Assembly (NCBI GenBank): GCA_000435615.1
Contig: FR882008.1
Span: forward strand, 29,723 to 46,744
Length of the DNA stretch: 17,022 bases
Reading direction: 5' to 3'
Origin: Firmicutes bacterium CAG:238
Lineage (GTDB): Bacteria; Bacillota; Clostridia; Peptostreptococcales; Anaerovoracaceae
The notes under the pieces were generated by a model. That model was not told where the DNA came from. It did no database searches and was given only the letters and a program-made list of their open reading frames with translations. Position numbers and translations under genes: made by a program. The number at the start of each line of letters is the position of its first letter. Position 1 is the stretch's first letter. Positions 1-7,287 of this stretch are shown piece after piece.

Positions 1-599
1 GCTCTTAAGAAAGGCACACTGCAAATCAAGGAACTGAGCCAGTCCATGAGGTTCATCCAAAGATCCACTACAATGACCCCTCCGAAAATGTTCCCGAAAA
101 GTCGGAAACCCAGCGATACCGGAAGTGTGCAGTCCTCCAAAATATTCAGAGGAAGCATGAACGGATACGGATCGCACATATGCTTCAATTTCCCTTTTGC
201 CCCAAGGAGCCGAAATCCACTCACCTGTATAAGCAGAAATGTCATCAAAGAAAGTCCGAAAGTGACATTCACATCTGCGGTTATCGGCCTTTGCCCGAAG
301 ATTCCGAGCGAACTTCCCATCAGAATGTAGAGAAAGATGGTTCCTATATAAGGAGCAAACAACTCGGCATCTCTGCCGAGATTTTCCTTCGCATAATCAT
401 AAATCTTCTCAACTATGAACTCGGCTGCAATCTGGCGTTTTGTTTCCGGGACGATTTTCAGACCGTGCCCGAGCCAAATGCCGACTGCTGCAATAATCAC
501 TGCAATGATGAATCCCCAGATTGTGCTTTCCGAAAGAAATATCTTGCCGTCGCCGAAGCCTATGATAATTCGTGCACCAAGTTCATCAACATTTATCAT
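1..599 (-). CDS. atpB: F0F1 ATP synthase subunit a, N-terminal part (runs off left edge)
   Basis: This is the membrane subunit a of the F-type ATP synthase, which forms the ion half-channels against the c-ring. The minus-strand frame stays open from an ATG at 599-597 to the window edge, giving about 199 residues with no stop. The start has AGGAGG about 7-8 nt upstream. An N-terminal hydrophobic segment (WGFIIAVIIAAVGIWLGHG) leads into the region where PLNILEDCTLPVSLGFRLFG is read. The ...SLGFRLFGNIFGG stretch is the family's signature fourth-helix motif with the essential Arg. The C-terminal helices lie outside the window. No other gene lies between it and its promoter, so atpB seems to be the first gene of the atp operon, with no atpI just upstream. 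The identification rests on motif recognition only. Confidence 0.93.
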   Translation of the reverse strand, partial: MINVDELGARIIIGFGDGKIFLSESTIWGFIIAVIIAAVGIWLGHGLKIVPETKRQIAAEFIVEKIYDYAKENLGRDAELFAPYIGTIFLYILMGSSLGIFGQRPITADVNVTFGLSLMTFLLIQVSGFRLLGAKGKLKHMCDPYPFMLPLNILEDCTLPVSLGFRLFGNIFGGVIVVDLWMNLMDWLSSLICSVPFLR

Positions 600-630
600 G
601 CGAATCCCTCCTTTCTTTTTCTCCTAAAAA

Positions 631-710
631 AGCAACAAAAGCAATACCCGGCAGCCCGCTCTGTCTCGCCAAACATTACTTTTTTAAAATCTCCGTCTGT
701 TGTTGTTGCT
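631..710 (-). promoter_or_regulatory. atpB 5' leader with long-range inverted repeat followed by a T run
   Basis: The predicted atp transcript starts at AGCAACAA (710-703). This is exactly complementary to TTGTTGCT (638-631), which is followed at once by six T residues (631-626) and then the atpB ribosome-binding region. The pairing would close a loop of about 64 nt. It resembles a weak attenuator or a stabilising 5' structure. No function is demonstrated. Confidence 0.3.
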
Positions 711-716
711 CAAATG

Positions 717-725
717 ATTATACCA
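717..725 (-). promoter_or_regulatory. Extended -10 promoter of the atp operon
   Basis: Read on the minus strand, TGGTATAAT is a perfect -10 box with an extended TGN element. No good -35 box is found 16-18 nt upstream, as is usual for extended -10 promoters. Transcription would begin near 710, giving an untranslated leader of about 110 nt before atpB. Confidence 0.6.
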
Positions 726-767
726 CCTTTGCCCGAAAATTCCACCCCCTTTTTGCTATTTAAATGT

Positions 768-791
768 TAAAAAAACACCTTTTTCGGCGTT
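768..791 (-). terminator. Intrinsic terminator of the walJ-rlmH operon
   Basis: On the minus strand AACGCC (791-786) pairs with GGTGTT (779-774) around a GAAAAA loop, and a run of T residues follows. The stem is short (6 bp, one G-U pair). It lies 66 nt beyond the rlmH stop codon and before the atp promoter, as expected for a terminator. Confidence 0.55.
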
Positions 792-856
792 TTCTTTACA
801 CTTTCTTAGCGCATGCTTTGTTGAAATTTTGGCATTTTTGCGGTTTTGTTCAAAAT

Positions 857-1336
857 TCATTTGTGGTATGTTTCGTGTTTGATAATCTTGAAGCTTCGAT
901 AAATCTGCTCGAGCAATACGACTCTCATCATCTGATGCGGAAAGGTCATTTTGGAAAACGACAATTTAAAATCGGATCTTCTGCTGACTTCATCGCTCAG
1001 CCCGAGGCTTCCCCCTATGACGAAAGCAACATTGCTCTTTCCTTCCAGGGAAAGATTCTCTATCTTCTCAGCGAGTTCGGGTGAGGAAAGTTGTTTCCCG
1101 AGGATTTCGAGCGTTATGACAAAGGTCCCATCCTTTATCGCTTTCAAGATGCTGCGTCCCTCTTCAATCTTGACCGCCTCCTCTTCGGCGTGCGAGGCCT
1201 TGTCCGGAAGTCTCGCCTCCTTCAGCTCGACAATCTCCATGCTGCAGTAACGCGAAAGCCTTTTCATATATTCGCTGACCGCATCCGTCCAGTATTTCTC
1301 TTTGAGTTTTCCCACACATATAATCTGAATGTTCAT
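857..1336 (-). CDS. rlmH: 23S rRNA (pseudouridine1915-N3)-methyltransferase RlmH
   Basis: RlmH is a SPOUT-class enzyme that methylates N3 of pseudouridine 1915 in helix 69 of 23S rRNA, using S-adenosylmethionine, on the assembled 70S ribosome. The 159-residue length is the standard family length. The start MNIQIICVGKLKEKY, the trefoil-knot cofactor loop FVIGGSLGL, the following SKMTFPHQMMR block with LLEQIYRSFKI, and the terminal YHK are all present and typical. The start has AGGAG 5 nt upstream, and this site overlaps the TAG stop of walJ, only 8 nt away, which suggests translational coupling. The walJ-rlmH association is common in Firmicutes. The frame is intact. Confidence 0.97.
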   Translation of the reverse strand: MNIQIICVGKLKEKYWTDAVSEYMKRLSRYCSMEIVELKEARLPDKASHAEEEAVKIEEGRSILKAIKDGTFVITLEILGKQLSSPELAEKIENLSLEGKSNVAFVIGGSLGLSDEVSRRSDFKLSFSKMTFPHQMMRVVLLEQIYRSFKIIKHETYHK

Positions 1337-1344
1337 TTTCGCTC

Positions 1345-2157
1345 CTAAATTTCTATAATTTGACTGACGGTATTCTTCGGTGCTGTGGAAAGCAGAAGAT
1401 CTCTATCTGCATAAAAATCGTTTTCTTCCAAGACATTCCGCACGGTAAGCAATGCTTGCATCGGTGTATTGTTTTCCGAACTCAGATGAGCAAGCACCAC
1501 GCTCGGAATTTTTTCACCGTTCATTTCCGTAAGGTATCTGCAAAGTGCACCGCCGCAATCCTCGTTTGACAAATGACCGACATCACTCAGGATTCTTCTC
1601 TTGAGCGGATAAGGGTATCTTCCGTACAGCAGCAGATTCTTCTCATGGTTGGATTCGAGAACCAGAACATCCGCACCTCTTATCGCCGAAAAAATTTCCT
1701 CCGTTACATATCCTGTGTCTGTTACGATTGCAATCTTGCACCCGTTCTTTTCGAAAAAATATCCCACCGGCTCCGGAGTATCATGTGAAAGGCCGAAACA
1801 GCCCACTTTTATGCCTCCGACCGAAAAAGAGTCTCCACCTCGGATCGTTTCAAAACTTTGCTGTGACATGCCGGATGTCTTTGCAAGGATTCCTTCCCGT
1901 GTGCCCTTCGTAGCAAAAACCGGTCCAGAGAACGGCCGTCTGCCAACCAAAGTATGAAGGCACTTTATGTGATCGGTGTGTTCGTGCGTGATGCAGATCC
2001 CGCCTAAATCCGCATATCCGAGTCCCTGTGATGCGAGTGCCGTGTCCACGGCCTTTGCTGTAATTCCTGCATCCATCAGGACTGCCGTCTCCTCGCTCTT
2101 TATTAAATAACAATTGCCTGAGCTGCTGCTGGCAAAAGAACAAATTGATAAATTCAT
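1345..2157 (-). CDS. walJ: WalJ/YycJ-type metallo-beta-lactamase-fold hydrolase
   Basis: This is a cytoplasmic metallo-beta-lactamase-fold protein of the YycJ/WalJ family. In Bacilli the family is linked to the WalRK cell-wall regulon, and it has been proposed to act on nucleic acid. The 270-residue protein starts MNLSICSFASSSSGNCYL, the family signature. The metal-binding HEHTDH motif follows, then LSHDTPEPVGYF, the ESNHEKN block, HLSNEDC and the C-terminal LAHLSSENN. The frame is open upstream to 2259, but I chose the ATG at 2157: it has GAGGAA 5 nt upstream, family homology begins there, and the promoter at 2195-2223 lies inside the longer version. It is the first gene of a two-gene operon with rlmH. 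Confidence 0.9.
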   Translation of the reverse strand: MNLSICSFASSSSGNCYLIKSEETAVLMDAGITAKAVDTALASQGLGYADLGGICITHEHTDHIKCLHTLVGRRPFSGPVFATKGTREGILAKTSGMSQQSFETIRGGDSFSVGGIKVGCFGLSHDTPEPVGYFFEKNGCKIAIVTDTGYVTEEIFSAIRGADVLVLESNHEKNLLLYGRYPYPLKRRILSDVGHLSNEDCGGALCRYLTEMNGEKIPSVVLAHLSSENNTPMQALLTVRNVLEENDFYADRDLLLSTAPKNTVSQIIEI

Positions 2158-2194
2158 GTGTTTCCTCGTTTTGTGCTTCCTCGTATGATATGAT

Positions 2195-2223
2195 ATCTTA
2201 TCACAAATTCTTTTCGTTGTAAA
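2195..2223 (-). promoter_or_regulatory. Promoter of walJ-rlmH
   Basis: On the minus strand a -35 TTTACA (2223-2218) and a -10 TAAGAT (2200-2195) are separated by exactly 17 nt. Predicted initiation is about 30 nt before the chosen walJ start. Its -35 box overlaps that of the divergent rnhA promoter. Confidence 0.7.
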
Positions 2224-2245
2224 ATTCCCAAAAATAGGGCATAAT
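2217..2245 (+). promoter_or_regulatory. Promoter of rnhA
   Basis: TTGTAA (2217-2222) and CATAAT (2240-2245) are spaced by 17 nt, followed by a leader of about 25 nt and a strong AGGAGA site at 2265-2270, 7 nt before the rnhA ATG. Confidence 0.65.
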
Positions 2246-2277
2246 ATGTTTAATACCACTTTTTAGGAGAGTTAAAA

Positions 2278-2826
2278 ATGGAGATTTTACGAATATACAC
2301 CGACGGAGCCTGCTCCGGAAACCAGTCCGATGAAAATGTCGGGGGATGGGGTGCGGTCCTCGAATACGGTCCTCATAAGAAGGAGCTCTTTGGCGGCGAG
2401 GTCAACACCACCAACAACCGCATGGAGCTTACCGCTGTGATTGAAGCCCTGAAAGCCCTCAAATCACCTGGTCAGACGATTCAGATATTCACCGACAGTT
2501 CATATGTTGCAAACTGTTTTCGTGAAAAATGGTACGAGTCATGGGAACAGAACCGCTGGAGAAACGCAGCAAAAAAGTCTGTCGAAAACCAGGAACTTTG
2601 GAAGGAACTCCTCGCACTTGTCCGTCAGCACGACGCGCGGTTTTTCCGCGTAAAAGGTCATGTGAATCTGAACAGCAAAAACACAAATTTTGACGCACTG
2701 TACGAGAAATTCCTCCAGTGGAACGGTGCCGGATTTTCTTTCGAAGATTTTAAATATGTCACCGAGATGAATCATCTTGCGGATGCCCTTGCAAACCGGG
2801 GGATTGACGAGAACCGTCCGCGGTAA
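2278..2826 (+). CDS. rnhA: Ribonuclease HI
   Basis: Ribonuclease HI cuts the RNA strand of RNA-DNA hybrids using two metal ions. The 182-residue protein has the complete catalytic set: D9 in IYTDGACSGN, E50 in NRMELTA, D73 in FTDSSYV, the flexible-loop H128 in VKGH, and D169 in NHLADALANRG. An insert of about 36 residues between KGH and the last Asp makes it longer than the 155-residue E. coli enzyme. The basic-protrusion helix region around residues 85-100 (WYESWEQNRWRNAAKK) is conserved. It appears monocistronic. Its last 68 nt overlap the 3' end of the convergent membrane-protein gene. Confidence 0.96.
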   Translation: MEILRIYTDGACSGNQSDENVGGWGAVLEYGPHKKELFGGEVNTTNNRMELTAVIEALKALKSPGQTIQIFTDSSYVANCFREKWYESWEQNRWRNAAKKSVENQELWKELLALVRQHDARFFRVKGHVNLNSKNTNFDALYEKFLQWNGAGFSFEDFKYVTEMNHLADALANRGIDENRPR

Positions 2827-4621
2827 AGGTGATTCCCTCCCCTTCATTCGGGTATTTCAACGAATAAATCTGGTCGCAGACGAATACCGAAAGTAAAATT
2901 GCACAAATTACAATCACCGCCGCCGGTTTCATTTTCCTGAAAAGATTGTCCAGCGCAGGCGCAATCAGATATACGACTGCAAATCCGCCGATTCCGAAAA
3001 CAAGCAGACCTTCGGCGCATATGCGTCCGTCCAGGTTCAGGAAATATCCGCTGTAATCCCACCATTTTATTCCGCCGTTTGCGAGTTCCATGAAGTAGGA
3101 TGTGAAATATTCCAGAACACCGCAGAGCACGATTGATACTGCAAATTCCTTCGTCGGTGATTTACGCAGGCGATAAAGCAAGGTAAGTATGAGCACTCCC
3201 CCGAACCCGTAGATCGGCAGCCACGGTCCGTGCATAATGCCGCGATTGACGATCATGCCGTCTTCATACAAATGGAAACTCACTTCCCAAAGCCATCCGA
3301 CAAACGAGAATACAAAAAACATCAATATCAGGGAGCCTGCCGAATAATGCCGCATGTAATGCAGTCTCTCAAAATGATTGCTTTGGCGATGAATCGGATT
3401 CGGTGAGAGCCTGTCCGGATACGCGGCGGCTTCAATCGCGTTCTCCGCCGCCTCTATAATCAATGCACGCTTCTGATAATCCCAGAACTTTTCTTCGTCT
3501 TTGCGATTGTACATCGTAATACCAAAATATTTTTCGATAAAGCCTCGAATACCCACCGGAACCACTTCATCCTGTGGTTCTTTTTTCATGCTGATAATAT
3601 CGGCATATTCTCTTTCAAGCAAGCTGCGTTCCGCTTTTTCAAAAAGATATTTGTCGGAAAGGAGCTCGCTTCCGGGCAGACTGTGCCTCTTCGCTTCGTC
3701 GCGAAGCTGTGCATAATATTCACCGAAGAATGCACTCTTGTACATGTTCGTATACAGTAAGTTGCTCAAGCCAAGTGTGATGATTCCCGCAATGTCCCAC
3801 AAGATATAGGAAAGTTCCATCACGAAGCATTCCCACTTGTGACCGTTCATCATCCTGCGCGACAGATTGATGCATTCCTCCCATTTAACCTCGGGATTTT
3901 CCGCTGCTATGTAAGGCACAAGAAAATACGAGTAATACTTTATCACCCCTCCGACTACGGTCAGTGACCAGAGCCAGTGAAATACGGAGCGCATCAGCAT
4001 GGTTTTGCAGACATTGATCCACTTCTTCGCACGCAGGAAGAAAAACAATCTTTGAATTCCAACTTTTTCATAGGTTCTGCTCTCCAGGAACACGCGCGCC
4101 GAAACCGCATCGTAAATATTTTTGACGAGAAACCAAAATGCAAGCAAGAGCAGTGTCACAAGCGATGCCACGATAATTGCCGCCGCATCCTTAGAGATTC
4201 CCAAATCGTGAAAAGCTCTGACTGCTTTGACGAAAAACAATCCGCTGCTGAGTCCGTTCACAAGATTGGCGAGCACTCCGTCGCTGCGTCCAAGCACTTC
4301 GTTTGTTTCGTCTTCGGATTTTTTGATCGCCTCGTTTGTAAGTTCGTCCGCCGTTTTTTCTTCGTTATCGATACTTCCCTCTATAATCGAATACGCAATA
4401 TCCCAAACATTTCCTCTGTCAATACCGAACTCCGATTCGGTAAGTTCATATCGTTCAAGCTCCTCGCCAGTGCTCGTTTTTCCCGGTATTTTGAAGAAGT
4501 CAAAGCTTCCCGCAAAATCTGTTCCTAGGATTATCGCTATCAGGCAGACCGTAAGCAAAATTCCGTAATGACTGAATACGGTACGCCTTGCCCTTTCTTT
4601 CATTTCTTTGCGTGTGTACAT
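2759..4621 (-). CDS. DUF975-like/PF06541 fusion membrane protein (putative ABC-transporter type IV)
   Basis: This is a 620-residue polytopic membrane protein that appears to join two families. Residues about 1-305 resemble DUF975: MYTRKEMKERAR start, a helix at 17-35, helices around 145-170 and 210-240, and the typical C-E-C-I-N-L-S-R-R-M-M-N-G-H-K block at 250-262. Residues about 428-590 resemble PF06541, with MFFVFSFVGWLWEV, NRGIMHGPWLPIYGFGG, LEYFTSYFMEL and WWDYSGYFLNLDGRI. A hydrophilic, partly helical linker of about 120 residues lies between. The real function is unknown; the 'ABC transporter type IV' label is a family name only. The start has a G-rich site (AGGGGG) 8 nt ahead, and the metallophosphoesterase stop is 15 nt upstream, so they form an operon. 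About 22 C-terminal residues are encoded antisense to the end of rnhA and look non-family. Confidence 0.8.
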   Translation of the reverse strand: MYTRKEMKERARRTVFSHYGILLTVCLIAIILGTDFAGSFDFFKIPGKTSTGEELERYELTESEFGIDRGNVWDIAYSIIEGSIDNEEKTADELTNEAIKKSEDETNEVLGRSDGVLANLVNGLSSGLFFVKAVRAFHDLGISKDAAAIIVASLVTLLLLAFWFLVKNIYDAVSARVFLESRTYEKVGIQRLFFFLRAKKWINVCKTMLMRSVFHWLWSLTVVGGVIKYYSYFLVPYIAAENPEVKWEECINLSRRMMNGHKWECFVMELSYILWDIAGIITLGLSNLLYTNMYKSAFFGEYYAQLRDEAKRHSLPGSELLSDKYLFEKAERSLLEREYADIISMKKEPQDEVVPVGIRGFIEKYFGITMYNRKDEEKFWDYQKRALIIEAAENAIEAAAYPDRLSPNPIHRQSNHFERLHYMRHYSAGSLILMFFVFSFVGWLWEVSFHLYEDGMIVNRGIMHGPWLPIYGFGGVLILTLLYRLRKSPTKEFAVSIVLCGVLEYFTSYFMELANGGIKWWDYSGYFLNLDGRICAEGLLVFGIGGFAVVYLIAPALDNLFRKMKPAAVIVICAILLSVFVCDQIYSLKYPNEGEGITFTADGSRQSPGLQGHPQDDSSR

Positions 4622-4636
4622 CCTAACCCCCTGTGA

Positions 4637-5821
4637 TTATTCTCCGAAATTAACTGTAATCGGGCAAATTTCAGCCTTCGTTGCCACCCGCATATTCGGT
4701 CCGAACAGACCGACCCCGGAAGTGACTATATTGTGCATACTTCCCACCTGCAGATAGCCATACGAGTTTTCCCACAAAAACTTCATAAGCAGGTTACCCG
4801 GAAACATCTGTCCGTCATGCGTGTGTCCGCAAAGGTCCGCATCAACACCCGCTGCCGCCAGTTCCTCAAGTTCGCGTGGCTGATGATCTATGACAAATAC
4901 CGGTTTTTCAAGATCCATCGCTTTTGTGATTTCCGAAGCCGCAAGCCTCTGCGTCCCTGAGCGGAGCGCGTCCGGCCGTCCGTAAAGATAGAAGGCATTA
5001 TCGATTAAAGCACCTTCGTCCCGCAGCAGGTGAATTCCCGCATCCTCAAGAAAATCATCCATCTCATGATGGCTGGATTTGTTTTCATCACTCCCAAATG
5101 TAAAGCCCGCCAAAATCGGCTCTTCTATATCGTGATTTCCGTAGCACGCATAAACGCCGTATTTTGAATGTATGCCTCGCAGAATCTTCGCAAGCTCATT
5201 CGGTTTCTCGACCGCTTTCCACTCGTTGTCAAAAATATCTCCTGCGATTACAACCAAATCTGCATCCTGTTCATTAATCTTTTCAACCATTTTCTCCATC
5301 TGGCGCACACCGATGTTGTATCCAAGGTGCGTATCCGCGGCCAAAACGACTTTGATGCTTTCCAAATCCCCCGCTCTCTTATCAATCGTAATTTCGTACG
5401 GGGTCGTTCTTACGATTCCGGCATTTATCACTCCGCAGACAGAGACCGCCAGAATCAAAGCTGCGCAAAGACGTCCCGCAATCCTTCGCATTTTCGGATT
5501 GCAAAGTTTTTCTCTCTCGATATGCAGAATGTGAAGCAGCACCAGCCGGACGATATCGGCGACCACTATCACAAAAATCATATAAAGCAGCACGCCGAGC
5601 CAATAATTGCCGAGCAGCTTCATACTTCGCTGCACGGTGCCTTCCGGCATCAGAAATGCAGTCAGAAACGAAACCGCAAAAAAAGAATATACGGCAGCCG
5701 AAAGCACAATCCCCCTTCTCGTCCCGAGAACCGGAAAGCCTGTCTTCAGCCAGCCCGTAATACGCATGAATATGTAAATGTTAACGATAATATATATCGG
5801 TGCCAAAAAAAACGCTGTCAT
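4637..5821 (-). CDS. Membrane-anchored metallophosphoesterase (YkuE/YaeI-like)
   Basis: This is a 394-residue protein with about four N-terminal transmembrane helices (roughly 3-20, 37-57, 74-98 and 115-136) followed by a calcineurin-type phosphoesterase domain. All metal-ligand motifs are visible: D163 and H165 in ADTHLG, GDIFDN (D195), GNHD (N229, H230), H313 in IDHQP and GHTHDGQ (H333, H335). The family includes dinuclear-metal phosphodiesterases. The arrangement resembles YkuE-type proteins that act at or near the membrane surface, but the substrate cannot be read from the sequence. It is the first gene of a pair with the downstream DUF975/PF06541 protein. The ATG is preceded by a G-rich site (AAGGGGG), a type repeated across this window. 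Confidence 0.9.
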   Translation of the reverse strand: MTAFFLAPIYIIVNIYIFMRITGWLKTGFPVLGTRRGIVLSAAVYSFFAVSFLTAFLMPEGTVQRSMKLLGNYWLGVLLYMIFVIVVADIVRLVLLHILHIEREKLCNPKMRRIAGRLCAALILAVSVCGVINAGIVRTTPYEITIDKRAGDLESIKVVLAADTHLGYNIGVRQMEKMVEKINEQDADLVVIAGDIFDNEWKAVEKPNELAKILRGIHSKYGVYACYGNHDIEEPILAGFTFGSDENKSSHHEMDDFLEDAGIHLLRDEGALIDNAFYLYGRPDALRSGTQRLAASEITKAMDLEKPVFVIDHQPRELEELAAAGVDADLCGHTHDGQMFPGNLLMKFLWENSYGYLQVGSMHNIVTSGVGLFGPNMRVATKAEICPITVNFGE

Positions 5822-5910
5822 ATTGTCCCCCTTTGCTTATCCCCTTGCAATATCCACAATCATACACGTTTTTCCGGCAAAAATCCATAATTTTAACAAA
5901 ATTTTAATAT

Positions 5911-6408
5911 TTAAAGTTCTGCAAACGCTTTCGTGGCGAGTGATTGAAGCAGTTTCGGCTCGTGAATCCATGCCGAAATTATGGCAAGTTTCTGCTTCAT
6001 TCCGTGCGAATAAGCGGAAATCGGCTGTGCAAGGCTTTCCGTAAGCTCAAACATATCCGCATACTTATGGATTCTCTCCTCGCGGGTTTTCTCGTCAACG
6101 CCGAAAATATCCGCAATGAAATTCAAATATTTAATTCCCGTCATGAAATCATATAAGTCCGGGTTGTCCGGGATATATGCCATGTGCTTCTTACATTCAA
6201 GACTGTTTTCCTTGGCAGAAAAACCGTCGATTTTAATTTCGCCTTCGTCAAAATCCATGATTCCCGCCACTGCCCTAAGAGTCGTAGTTTTGCCGGCACC
6301 GTTGTGTCCGATGAAGCCGTATATCTCGCCCGGTGCGATATGAAGACTGAGATTGTCAACCGCCTTTTTTTCTCCGTAATTTTTCGTTAAATTTTCTATG
6401 GTAAGCAT
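5911..6408 (-). pseudogene. Truncated ABC transporter ATP-binding protein (no Walker B)
   Basis: The first 154 residues are a typical ABC ATPase of a multidrug or antibiotic-type exporter: MLTIENLTKNYG start, Walker A GHNGAGKTT (34-42), Q-loop region around residues 78-86, and a signature-like YSHGMKQKLA (133-142). Immediately after EPKLL, where LDEP (Walker B and the catalytic Glu) should follow, the sequence changes to QSLATKAFAEL and stops at 165 residues. The Walker B, D-loop, H-loop and about 75-140 C-terminal residues are missing. Only 89 nt separate it from the next gene, so this is a deletion, not a frameshift, and no permease gene is present. The start and its ribosome site (AAAGGGGAG) are intact, so a short protein may still be made, but it could not hydrolyse ATP normally. 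Confidence 0.85.
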
Positions 6409-6491
6409 AATCTCTCCCCTTTCGTTCTTCCTGTTTTTATACTAGCAAAAAATCTCTTTTAAAAAAACAGTAATTCTTTATCTATATGTGT

Positions 6492-7166
6492 CTATTTTCT
6501 AGATGATTTCAAATAAAAGCGGTTTTTTCTGTATTCAAGGATTCCTTCATTCCGCAATTTCGACAGTTCCGAAGACATGGCACTTCGGTCCACCGAAAGA
6601 TAATCCGCAAGCTGCTGTCTGTTAAACGGAATTTCAAAGCGGTCCGTGCCGCTTTGTCTCTGTATCTCTGAGAGATACGAAATAAGTTTTTGTCTTGTGG
6701 TTCTTTGCGACAGATGCTCTGCTTTTTTCGTCAGTATAAGATTTTTTCGTGCCAGAATTTTTATGACATTTGACGCAAGTCTTACATTGACTGCACTTCC
6801 TTCTTCCGTCATCCGTCCGAGATCCAGAAAGAGGCAGCTGCACGCTTCTCTTGCCTCGACGCTGACACTCAGCGGTTCGCCTCCTATGCAGCTGTAGGTT
6901 TCGGCAAACATGTCTTCCTTCCCGATTTCAGCAAGAATACTTCGATTTCCCCAGAAATCTTCCTTTATTATATGCAGGCTTCCCTCCATCACGATTGCCG
7001 CTTTCACATTGCGCGCTCCCTCGTGATAAACAAATTCGTCCTTCTTGAAGGTCTTTAACTGTGCGTTCAATATTTCGAGTGTTTTTCTTATTTCGTCTTC
7101 GGTAAATCCGAAAAACAGTGCATTGCTCCTAAGCAAGGAAATGTATGACTTTTCTTTTATTTCCAT
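6492..7166 (-). CDS. Crp/Fnr-family transcriptional regulator
   Basis: A cyclic-nucleotide-binding-type beta-roll fills roughly residues 15-125, with the jelly-roll glycine pattern EGSLHIIKEDFWGN. A dimer helix and a C-terminal winged helix-turn-helix follow (FNRQQLADYLSVDRSAMSSELSKLRNEG region). The N-terminal Cys cluster of FNR is absent, so it probably does not bind an Fe-S cluster that way; its effector is unknown. An ATG also exists at 7178, but there is no ribosome site before it. AGGAG lies inside that extension, 4-5 nt before the ATG at 7166, so I use the shorter form of 224 residues. It is divergent from a ferredoxin-like gene with a palindrome between them, which suggests autoregulation and control of that gene. 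Confidence 0.9.
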   Translation of the reverse strand: MEIKEKSYISLLRSNALFFGFTEDEIRKTLEILNAQLKTFKKDEFVYHEGARNVKAAIVMEGSLHIIKEDFWGNRSILAEIGKEDMFAETYSCIGGEPLSVSVEAREACSCLFLDLGRMTEEGSAVNVRLASNVIKILARKNLILTKKAEHLSQRTTRQKLISYLSEIQRQSGTDRFEIPFNRQQLADYLSVDRSAMSSELSKLRNEGILEYRKNRFYLKSSRK

Positions 7167-7191
7167 AAAGCTCCTCATAATTTTTTATTTT

Positions 7192-7207
7192 TGTTGTAAA
7201 AACAACA
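7192..7207. promoter_or_regulatory. 16-bp palindrome, candidate Crp/Fnr operator
   Basis: TGTTGTAAAAACAACA is a perfect inverted repeat (6-bp arms, 4-nt centre) of the 16-bp size used by Crp/Fnr dimers. It covers the -35 region of the rightward promoter and lies just downstream of the start point expected for the leftward regulator promoter. That geometry suits repression of both genes when bound. Confidence 0.6.
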
Positions 7208-7223
7208 TATTATGCGATATAAT
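7194..7223 (+). promoter_or_regulatory. Promoter of the ferredoxin-like gene
   Basis: TTGTAA (7194-7199) and a perfect TATAAT (7218-7223) are spaced by 18 nt. The -35 is buried in the 16-bp palindrome. The predicted leader is about 58 nt, with GGAGG 8 nt before the ATG. Confidence 0.6.
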
Positions 7224-7250
7224 TGTATTATATTATACTCACAAAGTCAA
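7222..7250 (-). promoter_or_regulatory. Promoter of the Crp/Fnr regulator gene
   Basis: On the minus strand TTGACT (7250-7245) and TACAAT (7227-7222) are spaced by 17 nt. Its -10 box overlaps the -10 box of the opposite promoter by two bases, so the two promoters exclude each other sterically. Confidence 0.65.
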
Positions 7251-7287
7251 AAACAAAATTTTTTAAATAAAATTCGGAGGTATACAA

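Noticed and set aside
2158..2259. Longer walJ start at 2259
   Set aside because: The added 34 residues are not family-like, have no ribosome site and span the walJ promoter itself.
5168..5890. 240-codon open frame on + strand opposite the metallophosphoesterase, with similar long + frames at 3977-4528, 12299-12934 and 13443-14051
   Set aside because: All are antisense shadows of well-supported genes, with no ribosome sites and no recognisable protein features.
7167..7178. Crp/Fnr start at 7178
   Set aside because: No ribosome site precedes it; the AGGAG inside the four-codon extension serves the ATG at 7166.
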